Below are positions 52,108 to 60,749 of a stretch of 64,000 nucleotides of DNA, in pieces. Below the pieces are notes generated by a model. That model was not told the DNA's origin, searched no databases, and worked only from the letters and a program-made list of their open reading frames with translations. Positions within the stretch are counted from its first letter, which is position 1. Every line of letters begins with the position of its first letter. Both the position numbers and the translations under genes were made by a program. Where the stretch lies: the NCBI RefSeq assembly GCF_001638985.1, contig NW_017265172.1, positions 46,757 through 110,756 on the forward strand, given 5' to 3'. This DNA is from Phycomyces blakesleeanus NRRL 1555(-) (Eukaryota; Mucoromycota; Mucoromycetes; Mucorales; Phycomycetaceae).

Positions 52108-53292
52108 ATGGCAACACCATTGGATACAACTGAGCAAAGAATCTATTATCAGAAGCCAGATGCCATTGACTCCCCTATTTATGACAAACCAAATGCCTAT
52201 GACGATGACGATGTCAACTTACCACCTCCTGCTCGTTACAGTACAGAAATTGCTGTAGACAACCTCGCTATTTTCCAAACCAAGGATGACACCAAGGTTG
52301 CAGATGTACACAGTCTTTCTGAGATTACTCCAGTTGACATCCCGTCTGAAAGTCAAGAATCTGCCGAAAGCTTGAATGACAGTCAAAACATTACATCCGC
52401 TCTCTTGAGTCATGCGCCCTCCATTAGCCTGCAATCAACTGTTTCAGAAGATGTTGTGTATTCATTGTCAACAATGTCAACCATGAGTCTTCCAGAACCA
52501 GGAAGTCCTTCTACAAGCACTAATAGTGTGGGTAGCACTGCCAGTCTTGGAACAAAGCAAATGCTTCTCGACAAACTCAGGAGAAAAACCAAACAGGATA
52601 TGCTTGTTTTTGATATCAAAAAACAAAGTTTGCTAAATTCCAGTGAACATGAAATCTACCTCGCTGGGTCGAATAAGTTAGCTTACCGTAAGGTCCAACC
52701 TCATTCATATTCATGGGGATTCCAAAACACACTATCTCGTGCTCCAGGGCATAACTCGGGTTATGGTGAGCCAACAGAGAAGGAGTGTAAGGTAGCAGAA
52801 GCAAGACGCCGTGCGTTCCAAAAGGAAATCACAGTAGAATATGGAGACTACCACACAGAAGAAGATAGCATCCATGGACCTGACACACTTATATCTCATG
52901 ATCTTATCAACAAGACAAACTCACATTTACTTTTTGTGTACGAAACTGAGTTCAGTTCTTACTGTCTACGCTGGAGACGCCCTAGTATTCTTTCACATGA
53001 TATGCTTTGCGAGATTTTGCTGACAAGAAAGAGCAGAGGGCTAGGATCATTTATCGGCAAAGAAGATACGCCTGAGTGGAGGGTTATTGCTTCGTTCAAA
53101 AGTCGTATTATGGGATACTTGCTACAAGTTGGTCAGCTTTCTATTGACCGACAGGCTTTAGTGATGGTGGATCGTCCGGATCACATGGAGGCCGATTTGC
53201 TTATAACATGTTGCACACTCATTGATTTGATGCGGGAGGTAGTTGAGAAAGCTGTCGGACTAGGTAACGGAGGCGTTGCTAGTAGTGATTAG
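52108..53292 (+). CDS. Conserved-looking fungal protein of unknown function
   Basis: A single 394-codon exon with a MATPLDTTEQRIYYQKPD start. Residues 1-155 are Ser/Asp/Pro-rich and likely disordered (SLPEPGSPSTSTNSVGS). Residues about 160-385 look folded, starting LLDKLRRKTKQDMLVFDIKK, with EIYLAGSNKLAYRKVQPHSY, a central SHLLFVYETEFSSYCLRWRR then PSILSHDMLCEI, and GSFIGKEDTPEWRVIASFKS near the end. The mix of beta-like strands and WRRPS suggests a tubby/LURP-one-like barrel, but this is only an impression. There is no signal peptide or membrane segment. The promoter has A-rich tracts; the ATG is in a GCCATGG context. Confidence is high as a gene and low for function. Confidence 0.8.
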   Translation: MATPLDTTEQRIYYQKPDAIDSPIYDKPNAYDDDDVNLPPPARYSTEIAVDNLAIFQTKDDTKVADVHSLSEITPVDIPSESQESAESLNDSQNITSALLSHAPSISLQSTVSEDVVYSLSTMSTMSLPEPGSPSTSTNSVGSTASLGTKQMLLDKLRRKTKQDMLVFDIKKQSLLNSSEHEIYLAGSNKLAYRKVQPHSYSWGFQNTLSRAPGHNSGYGEPTEKECKVAEARRRAFQKEITVEYGDYHTEEDSIHGPDTLISHDLINKTNSHLLFVYETEFSSYCLRWRRPSILSHDMLCEILLTRKSRGLGSFIGKEDTPEWRVIASFKSRIMGYLLQVGQLSIDRQALVMVDRPDHMEADLLITCCTLIDLMREVVEKAVGLGNGGVASSD

Positions 53293-54329
53293 AAAACCAA
53301 AGAGGTAAACCACCCCAAGAATATACCAAAGTAGAGCATATACACCCAATCATTGTATGCCACGATGTCTCTATTCCCGTACCGTGTATTTGATAAATTT
53401 CAAATACTGTATTTCCATTAATTATTCATTAACTACAATAAAATCTTTGCTCAAAAAATATTTTCATACAAAAAAGTTACAAAATTATTTTTGGATGGTT
53501 TTATAATTTTTATTATATAACTGCAGCAATTACCTGTTTTCGTGTATGAATATATGTTTTGAGATTGCTTTCTTTAAAGGAAGAATAAAGCATACATATA
53601 AAGTAAAATAAACTTTTTTCTTTCGTGCATTCACTATTTATTTATTTAATATATTTAATAGGTATGTGAAATATGTCTTTGGTCTCTTTTAAGATATTAT
53701 TTTCTTATGCAACCTCTTACTCTCACAGCCTTGCTTCCGTATAGACAATAAAAAAGGGTAAAAGAAATTACAAGGAAAAGTGAACAGGAAATAACATGTT
53801 CATTATTACCTTGAGCTTGTTATTTCCTCGATGCCTCCAAAAATACTCTCTACAAAATATTTCTATATAATATATACATATATTAACAGAGAATTGAGAT
53901 AAATAGACACATTAAGATTTTTTTTTTAAAAAAAGAGAAAAGCAATGATACTTGCTTATTAAATAAGCTCAATTATGGACAACTTTTTATAGTCTATCAA
54001 GGCATTTATTTTATAAATAGTGTATTAGGAGTATATCCAGGTATTCGAAATGTATTCCTTAATATCGAGGATAATACAAAGGTTTCTTGTACGAGACCAA
54101 TATTTTCGGTTTGATTACTCAATAGAGCGATAAAAATATATCATAATATACGCACTTTATGTTTTCATTCACAACAAGTACGTCTCGAAAAAATATGAAT
54201 ATAGTCTGATTACTTTATTTTTCTTATATTAAAGAATATCATTGTCGGTAAAAGAAGGCACAGAGCAAAGCTGGTGTGTAGAGACAATTAGGGACTAAGT
54301 TTGCGATGCGAGTGGTTCGAATCAAGGAA
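53293..54329. other. Intergenic region between convergent genes
   Basis: AT-rich DNA with no gene seen. It forms the 3' flank of both the 52.1-kb gene (+) and DPB4 (-). An ATTTA/TTTAATA cluster (53636-53660) and a T10-A9 stretch (53919-53940) are the only notable features. Confidence 0.5.
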
Positions 54330-55167
54330 TTATACATCCATATCCAGTAATGCATCATCATCGAGTGCATTTTGCTCATTCTTTCTATCGTCACTCTCCT
54401 CCGCTTCCTCTTCTTCTTCTTCAATCTCCTCTTCCTCTTCAACCTCTTCTTCTTCGACTTCGTCTTCAACCTCTTCGTCTTCCTCATCACCATGTTTAGC
54501 TTTCTTGGCTTGCTCTTGGCCTTCCAATACGCTTTCTTCATCTTCGTCTTCGTCTAAGTTACGTTTCTGACCTTTTACAGAAAAGTCATGGCCATCTATT
54601 TCCATTACTTCGTCGCGAGTTCCCGAGCTCTCCCCTTCCTCCAACTTCTTTTCCTTTTTACGCAATTTCTTGTCAGACTGCAACTGCTGATAAGCTACCG
54701 TCATGTTCACACATAATTAACATTAAGAAACATCACAAAAACTTAAGGAGGTTTAGTACATACCAACAAATGCTTCTTTTAGTTGAGGTGTTAAATGATC
54801 AAGTTCAAGGATCTCCATAGCTTTGAAAACATCGGCGGCAGAAATGGTCTTGTGATTGGCACTCTTTGCAATGTCATTGGCACTGTAATTCAAAAGGTTT
54901 AAGAATAATTGAAGGATAACAGATAAATATATATATATTTAAATTAAACATACACTGTGCTAAGATAGTTGATGAATACGGTAGATGCCTTGCTCACAGC
55001 TAATTTGGCGTCTTTTTGAAGTGCAGTCCCAGCCGGAAGCTTATACCAAGCGACACTGGTAAGGAGGATGAATGCTCAGTAGATTCGCTATCACTCTTAC
55101 TTACGGCATTCTTAAGTACTCTGGCTACGTTGGCCTTTGGCAATTCATTGTCTTCGATGGATGACAT
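54330..55167 (-). CDS. DPB4: DNA polymerase epsilon histone-fold subunit DPB4/POLE3
   Basis: Pairs with the Dpb3-type histone fold in DNA polymerase epsilon and, in many fungi, in a chromatin remodeller; nuclear. Four exons join in frame to 210 residues: 55167-55105, 55039-54954, 54882-54764, 54694-54330. The histone fold covers about residues 7-90: [71 protein letters not shown] basic stretch (KKLRKKEKK) and a very acidic Glu/Asp tail follow, as in POLE3. Intron 1 ends at TATAAG, which restores the conserved NALPAG join; an upstream TTACCAG would break the frame. The promoter is interrupted 164 bp upstream of the ATG by a LINE. Confidence 0.93.
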
Positions 55168-55330
55168 TTGATATTATGTAGTTTGTGAGGGAGAGAAAGG
55201 ATAACGCGCTCTTGTGAGTAGATTTTTACATAGCTTCATTTCCCAGTCACGACTTCCTGTTTTTGGTTTGAATTGCTGAAATGAAAGTCACGGAGAGTCT
55301 TTTAATTACAGTTTCTACTTGAGATTGAAG

Positions 55331-55345
55331 GTGTTCGTGGAATAG
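55331..55345. repeat. Target-site duplication, LINE left flank
   Basis: GTGTTCGTGGAATAG, repeated exactly at 60735-60749. The element begins at the next base. Confidence 0.9.
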
Positions 55346-55346
55346 C

Positions 55347-56666
55347 ATGGCTCTTCCCGCTAAGTCTCCGCCACCCCTACCAAGGGACCCCTCACCACCT
55401 CCTGGCTCACCCACGCCATCACTCAACACTCCATCTACACCAACTGGCTCACCACCATTGTCTCCATCTTACGTAGCTGCGGCTGTTAAGTCTGTAGACA
55501 ATTCTTGTACATCTCGCATCATCGACTCCATCGCTGGTAATGGCGCTCCACGCATATGGAAAGAAGGCTCCTCTCCATTTTCTGTTTTCTACGAGGTCCC
55601 TGCTGAGGGAAACCCTCTCCGTCCTTTGTTCTTTGAGGCTCTTAACACCGCTTTCCTATTGGGTGTTGGCCGCGGCCTCACATATGCCTCTCGTACTTCC
55701 CGCACCTCCTTCGAATTCCATCTAGTAGGCCAAGAAGCATGCTCGCGCGCATGCCAAGTTGGCTTTCCTTTTAATGGACGTACTGTCTTCGCTTCTCCTG
55801 CCATTCCTTCGACGTTTAAGCTCTTGCGCTTACGTGTGTCTCGACTTCCTCTTCACGGATATGCGGATTTTGATGAACTTGCCGAGAATCTTCGCCGCTG
55901 CCTTGCTATATACGGACAGGTTCAGGAAATATCCTTGAATTTGAAATATAACTACCCCGACGGCACAGGCACCATCCATATGCTACGCCCACCTAATCCT
56001 GATCTTCATATGCGTCACTTGGAACATGAGATCAAGTATAATGAAACTACAACTTTCCTTGCCACTTGGGCACGTATGGGTACTCATTGTACTTTCTGTA
56101 AAGAGATGGGTCACGAGAAAGAAGCTTGCACCAAGCGACCCAAAGAAACCCGCACCTGCTTCCGCTGTGGTAAGGTTGGTCACCTTGCCCATCAATGCCC
56201 ACGAAACGAGGAAGCCGAATCAAAACGCCCTCGCAAAACTGCTCGCTCCCCAACCCATGCCCCTGCACCCCCAGCCGCTCAGATGTATCATGGTCTTCTA
56301 CCCTCTGAAACAATCTACGGCTCACAGCACGCCCCGCAGAACATACCCCTACCTCCATTGGCTACTGAATCCCTTTCTAGACCACGCGCGGCCCCGGGTG
56401 CCATTCCGGGTGTTCTTCCCGCCAACCATCCTGACTTCCTGATAGAAGCAGCGGCTAGTACTGGCATGGATGACAACGTCCAATTGGTTAAGACCAGTGA
56501 TGGCGAACTTGGTAACGAAGAGACGAAGAAAAGCGACGATGAGGAATACTACAGCGACGATGACATCGATGAGGTCGCCAAGTATTTCGCTCAAATGGAA
56601 AATGATCCCATGGATGGTGAAAATGACGGTGGACAAGATCCTCCAAATCCAGCTCTTACTTTATGA
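55347..56666 (+). CDS. LINE ORF1 (nucleic-acid-binding, CCHC zinc knuckles)
   Basis: 439 residues. A Pro/Ser-rich N-terminus (residues 1-45) is followed by a folded region with an RRM-like feel (about 70-235), then two zinc knuckles: CTFCKEMGHEKEAC (about 249-262) and CFRCGKVGHLAHQC (about 271-284). The tail is Pro-rich then acidic (DDEEYYSDDDIDE). Family role: packages the element RNA with ORF2 protein. The stop codon overlaps the ORF2 start (TTATGATT), suggesting termination-reinitiation. The start codon lies one base inside the element. Confidence 0.9.
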   Translation: MALPAKSPPPLPRDPSPPPGSPTPSLNTPSTPTGSPPLSPSYVAAAVKSVDNSCTSRIIDSIAGNGAPRIWKEGSSPFSVFYEVPAEGNPLRPLFFEALNTAFLLGVGRGLTYASRTSRTSFEFHLVGQEACSRACQVGFPFNGRTVFASPAIPSTFKLLRLRVSRLPLHGYADFDELAENLRRCLAIYGQVQEISLNLKYNYPDGTGTIHMLRPPNPDLHMRHLEHEIKYNETTTFLATWARMGTHCTFCKEMGHEKEACTKRPKETRTCFRCGKVGHLAHQCPRNEEAESKRPRKTARSPTHAPAPPAAQMYHGLLPSETIYGSQHAPQNIPLPPLATESLSRPRAAPGAIPGVLPANHPDFLIEAAASTGMDDNVQLVKTSDGELGNEETKKSDDEEYYSDDDIDEVAKYFAQMENDPMDGENDGGQDPPNPALTL

Positions 56667-59377
56667 TTAAAATCTCCACGATAAACTGTCGAGGCCTGGC
56701 CAAATTGGCCAACCCCACCTTACGCTCATTATTTATACGCCACCTACGCTCTCAGCATGTCGATATACTCGCCCTGCAAGAAACTCATGCTTCCTCTATG
56801 GATATACAGAACACATTCAATATGCAGTTTAGGACTACTTCCTCAGTTTGGTCCCAACATTGTGGTTTAGTGTGCCTAACTCCTATGATTTCTATTGTCA
56901 ACCCTTTAACCTCTGTCTGTGGCCGATGTATATCTGCTACAGTTGAGCATGCCAACAATAATTTTTCCCCTTTTCAGATCTGTGTGGTATATGCCCCAGC
57001 TACAGTTGGACAGCGGTATAAATTCCTATCTGCCCTGCTTGCTAACTCTTTATTATTGCCCACTCATCCTTCACGCTTCATCCTGCTGGGAGATTTTAAT
57101 CACTCCTATCACACTCGTTCACCTCGGCCCCGACTTGCACCTCATACGTGGCTCCAATTCCTCTCTGACCACCTCTTTGACTGTGTCACTATGCCTGATT
57201 CTACCCCTATGCCTACCTTCCATCGCGGCACAACGTCCTCCACCTTGGACTATATATTCTCCTCTTCCGATATGTTTTCCCACCGCATTTCGTCTTCCGT
57301 GGATTATATTCATCCGCAATGGTCAGACCATTTCCTACTTTCCGCATCTTTTCTCTTTGATTCAGGCACTGTCTTGGGGAAAGGCCTATGGCGTGCCAAC
57401 CCACGTCTGTCCTACAACCAGCATTTCTGCCTCCAGCTTGACTCTCACATTCATTCCCTCGTCCACTCTCTACCAACATCTCTATCTGTTCAAGAACAGT
57501 GGGATAGTCTCAAAACCGATGTCATCCATTTTATCCGCTCTTATTGCCGTCGCCTTCGCCGCAACCTCACTACGATAGAAGCCCAGTTGCAGAGCAAGCG
57601 CGCGCACCTGATACAAAAGTACCGACTCAACCCCTCCATTAACTTCCAGCTTCCTTTTGTGGAACGACAGATTCAGGACATACAACACGAAAAGGTAGAA
57701 ACACAGGCATTGCGCGCTGGAAAACACTGGCGGGAACAGGGTGAGACCTCTGCCGGTTACTTGAAACGTACGATTGAAACACGACAAGTCCGTAAGACGA
57801 TCTCTGGCCTACGCCACCCCTTCACCAACGTCCTTTCGACACAGCCTTCTATCATGACCGATTCCGCGGCTGCATTTTATAAAGATTTGTATTCCCCCGA
57901 TGACATTGAGCAAACCGCTGTAGACGACCTTCTACATAATCTTCCGACTCATATTGTTCTCTCTGACGCTCTTGTAAACAAACTCACTTCCTCCTTTTCC
58001 ATCGTAGACATACGAGAAGGTGCGCAGCGGTCTCCTTCCGCCAGCAGTCCCGGTCCCGACGGGATACCCTATGAAATCCTTCGTCTCCTTTTTGACCATC
58101 CCGCGTGTGCTCATATCTTGGAAAAGCTTTACAATGACGCTCTCACCACTAGAGTTTTTCCTGCCTCTTGGCAATCTACTTGTCTCTCCTTGCTACCGAA
58201 GAAAGGAGACCTTACATCTTTGAAGAACTGGCGACCTATTGCCTTGATTAACACTGATGCAAAGGTCTTTACTCGACTACTCAATGCCCGTATGATTCCT
58301 GCTGCCAGCTCAATTGTGTCTCAATATCAAACCGGGTTTGTGAGGGGAAGGTTCATTGCTGACAATGGCATGCTCGTCAAGACCATTATGGAACAGGCCC
58401 GGCTCACTCAATCCACCAGTATTGGCTTGCTCTTGGATCAAGAAAAGGCTTACGATCGTGTACACCCCTCGTACCTGCGACAAGTCCTGCGCCATTTCCG
58501 TTTTCCTTCCTCTCTCGTCGATTGTATTTGCAACCTATTCTTCTCTACTCGAATACGAGTCAATGTGAACGGTCATATCTCCCGAGAACTTGTTCAGCAC
58601 CGCGGTCTCCGACAGGGCGATCCTCTGTCCCCCGTTCTCTTCAATCTCGCCTTTGAGCCTCTTCTACGCCGCCTCCAACATGACCCTGAATTTTCTGGGT
58701 TTCTCCCACCTATCTCGCCAATCCTTCCAGCCCCCCCTCCAGTCAAATGTCTTGCATATGCGGACGATGTCATTGTTTTCCTCTCCACACCCGAATGTTT
58801 CACACGCCTCCACACACATCTTGCCACTTACTCTCGGGCCTCCAATGCCAAGATCAACATGGCCAAGACGGAGGCCATATCGCTTTCGGGACAACCACTT
58901 CCTCACTGGATCACGTTCCTACAGGCCCACCAAATAACATCCTGGCACGACTGTCCTTGTCCTGACTCCCTCCGCTACCTTGGCTTCCCTCTTGTCAGTT
59001 CGATTGCCCAACGCGATGCCTTTTGTTCCTCATTGTTAACAACCATACAATCTTCCTGCGCCATACACCTCACTCGATCCTTATCGATCCGGGGGCGTGC
59101 CACCGTTCTCAATACTCTCATTCTCTCCCGTCTCTGGCATGTCCTACGCGTGATCTCTGTTCCTGTGTCGTTTCTCGATAAAGTGAAGTCGGCCATGGGT
59201 CAGTTCTTGCAGCACCGAATGTTTCCTCCCATTAAGCTGTCCACTCTTTGTCTCCCTCTTCGTTCTGGCGGCCTTGGAGTATTAGATCCTTCTATACAAC
59301 AAGGTGCTTTTCAGCTGCGTTGGTTACGTCCTCTCTGTCTCTCTCCTCACTCCACCTCTGGCTTAGTTCCTCCTTGA
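56663..59377 (+). CDS. LINE ORF2, endonuclease-reverse transcriptase (main part)
   Basis: 904 codons before a stop. Residues about 1-235 are an APE-type endonuclease: STINCRGL, ALQETHAS, LLGDFNHSY, SDHFLLSASF. A linker with Arg/His-rich helices follows, then the reverse transcriptase (about 430-770): LPKKGDLTSLKNWRPIALIN, SIGLLLDQEKAYDRVHP, GLRQGDPLSPVLFNL and the catalytic AYADDVIVF near residue 697. The family nicks genomic DNA and copies the RNA at the nick. The stop at 59375-59377 is premature: coding continues in another frame (LTLSYVWHRPPIDTS) from about 59370 to the gap, so there is a frameshift by mutation or assembly error. Confidence 0.9.
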   Translation: MIKISTINCRGLAKLANPTLRSLFIRHLRSQHVDILALQETHASSMDIQNTFNMQFRTTSSVWSQHCGLVCLTPMISIVNPLTSVCGRCISATVEHANNNFSPFQICVVYAPATVGQRYKFLSALLANSLLLPTHPSRFILLGDFNHSYHTRSPRPRLAPHTWLQFLSDHLFDCVTMPDSTPMPTFHRGTTSSTLDYIFSSSDMFSHRISSSVDYIHPQWSDHFLLSASFLFDSGTVLGKGLWRANPRLSYNQHFCLQLDSHIHSLVHSLPTSLSVQEQWDSLKTDVIHFIRSYCRRLRRNLTTIEAQLQSKRAHLIQKYRLNPSINFQLPFVERQIQDIQHEKVETQALRAGKHWREQGETSAGYLKRTIETRQVRKTISGLRHPFTNVLSTQPSIMTDSAAAFYKDLYSPDDIEQTAVDDLLHNLPTHIVLSDALVNKLTSSFSIVDIREGAQRSPSASSPGPDGIPYEILRLLFDHPACAHILEKLYNDALTTRVFPASWQSTCLSLLPKKGDLTSLKNWRPIALINTDAKVFTRLLNARMIPAASSIVSQYQTGFVRGRFIADNGMLVKTIMEQARLTQSTSIGLLLDQEKAYDRVHPSYLRQVLRHFRFPSSLVDCICNLFFSTRIRVNVNGHISRELVQHRGLRQGDPLSPVLFNLAFEPLLRRLQHDPEFSGFLPPISPILPAPPPVKCLAYADDVIVFLSTPECFTRLHTHLATYSRASNAKINMAKTEAISLSGQPLPHWITFLQAHQITSWHDCPCPDSLRYLGFPLVSSIAQRDAFCSSLLTTIQSSCAIHLTRSLSIRGRATVLNTLILSRLWHVLRVISVPVSFLDKVKSAMGQFLQHRMFPPIKLSTLCLPLRSGGLGVLDPSIQQGAFQLRWLRPLCLSPHSTSGLVPP

Positions 59378-59452
59378 CTGTCCTTTCTCTTACGTTATCA
59401 TACGTCTGGCACCGACCCCCGATTGACACTTCTCTTCCACGATCTTCGCCCC

Positions 59453-59552
59453 NNNNNNNNNNNNNNNNNNNNNNNNNNNNNNNNNNNNNNNNNNNNNNNN
59501 NNNNNNNNNNNNNNNNNNNNNNNNNNNNNNNNNNNNNNNNNNNNNNNNNNNN
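59453..59552. other. Assembly gap (100 N)
   Basis: Exactly 100 N, a conventional placeholder, followed by a run of about 22 C at 59569-59590. The true length is unknown. Another CCCCGATTTTTGG-type junction next to it looks like poor local assembly. Confidence 0.98.
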
Positions 59553-59559
59553 CCCGATT

Positions 59560-60591
59560 TTTGGCCCCCCCCCCCCCCCCCCCCCCCCCCGATCTGACTG
59601 GCCTTGCAGGTTGCTTCCGCAACATATTCTCTGCTATTGATAGGCTCCCGCACGACTTCTCCCTTGCCCCCAACATTGCTACGTGTTTAGCACTTCCCCT
59701 CCGCTCAGTATGCCTACCAGCCACAAGCACTACCTCCTTCCCTCCCTCCTGGCAACACCTCCGCGTTGAAGATGCCTTTCTTGTTGGCCCTTCTTTCAAC
59801 GTTCTCTGCCGTCGAGCGCCGGCTGATTTCCCACGCAACCCGCTCATATTGCGCAAGTTTTTCAAGAGAGTTGACTCTCGCGACATCTTGCTACAACCTT
59901 TCCTTGTTCGCGCTTTCCTCCCTTCTCATATCCTTCAGCTCAATGACCCTTCCATTCCTTCCCGTTCAGGTTCATCAATCAATGCTAGCCCTTTTGTTTG
60001 CGGCCTTTTACCTGGAATACCGTGGTCCAAGCTGAAACCTCGTATGTATCGTTCTCTTTGTTCCTCTTCTGTTTCTCCTCCCCTGTCGTCTACACTGTCC
60101 AGCTCACAATGGCGAATCTTTTGGAACCTTCCTATACACCACCATGTCCGCAACATCTGGTACCGAGGTCTGCACCACAAATTGTCATCCCGCTCCCTGT
60201 TGCATCGCATACTTCCTGGCCCCTTCCCCACCGACTCTTGCCCCATTTGTGAAGCCTCTACAGACACACCCGACCATTTCCTCTTCTCCTGCCCCCTCAA
60301 AATTGACGTTTGGTCTACATTCTGGCAAGATGTCTTTGGATCTCATCCTACTCTTCCTATACTCCATGATGCATTTTACAACCTGTCTTTCCCCTATACC
60401 CGCCCCTCTGATATTCACGCCGCCTCTCTCTTTAGCTGAGCCCTTCTGGCGATCTGGCGACATCATTGGTCCACGGTGTTCGACAATACACCTTTTGTAT
60501 CTTCCACCGTCCTATCTGCCGCTTCCCGCTTGGTTGCCATATTTAAGGCTGAAAAATCTCTTGATGACCTTGCCTGTTCTATTGCTACTTA
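59560..60591 (+). pseudogene. LINE ORF2, C-terminal part (interrupted)
   Basis: Continuation of ORF2 after the gap. An open stretch with leucine-rich helices is followed by WRIFWNLPIHHHVRNIWYRG and the zinc-ribbon motif CPICEASTDTPDHFLFSC (about 60238-60291), typical of LINE C-termini. A TGA at 60437-60439 stops the frame, but the same frame continues without a break for a further 50 codons (LAIWRHHWSTVFDN, LVAIFKAEKSLDDLA) to TAG at 60589-60591. The TGA is probably a recent nonsense change or a sequence error. Confidence 0.8.
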
Positions 60592-60734
60592 GCTCTACCT
60601 TTAGTTTTCCTTCTTACATATACACCTCAAAAAAAATCAAAAACCCAAAAACAAATTTTGTGACGTACGTCCTTTTTTTTAGCTAGTGATCCTCACAATA
60701 AAAACCTGAGCTCTAATTGCTCCCTACAAAAAAA

Positions 60735-60749
60735 GTGTTCGTGGAATAG
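60735..60749. repeat. Target-site duplication, LINE right flank
   Basis: GTGTTCGTGGAATAG, identical to 55331-55345, directly after the element's A tail. Confidence 0.9.

Larger units (their letters stand above)
55346..60734 (+). mobile_element. Non-LTR retrotransposon (LINE, L1-like with APE endonuclease)
   Basis: About 5.39 kb (including a 100-N gap) between perfect 15-bp target-site duplications, ending in a short A tail (ACAAAAAAA). It encodes an ORF1 with two CCHC knuckles and an ORF2 with apurinic-type endonuclease, reverse transcriptase and a C-terminal CCHC zinc ribbon. The element is visibly GC-richer than its AT-rich surroundings, as expected for a mobile sequence. The reverse transcriptase has L1-like motifs (LRQGDPLSPVLFNLAFEPLL, YADD). 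It could belong to the Grem-LINE1 type described near Mucoromycota centromeres, but no search was possible. Only one base precedes the ORF1 start codon, so the 5' UTR is missing or minimal. Confidence 0.92.

Noticed and set aside
54311..54324. GGTTCGAATC, a perfect pol III B-box-like motif
   Set aside because: No A box or tRNA cloverleaf can be drawn around it; it lies just beyond the DPB4 stop codon and is probably chance.
54301..54570. Serine-rich plus-strand ORF
   Set aside because: It is the antisense of the acidic Glu/Asp tail of DPB4 exon 4.
57119..60466. Many minus-strand ORFs opposite the LINE
   Set aside because: They are shadows of ORF2 in GC-richer DNA, and the plus strand carries all reverse-transcriptase and endonuclease motifs.
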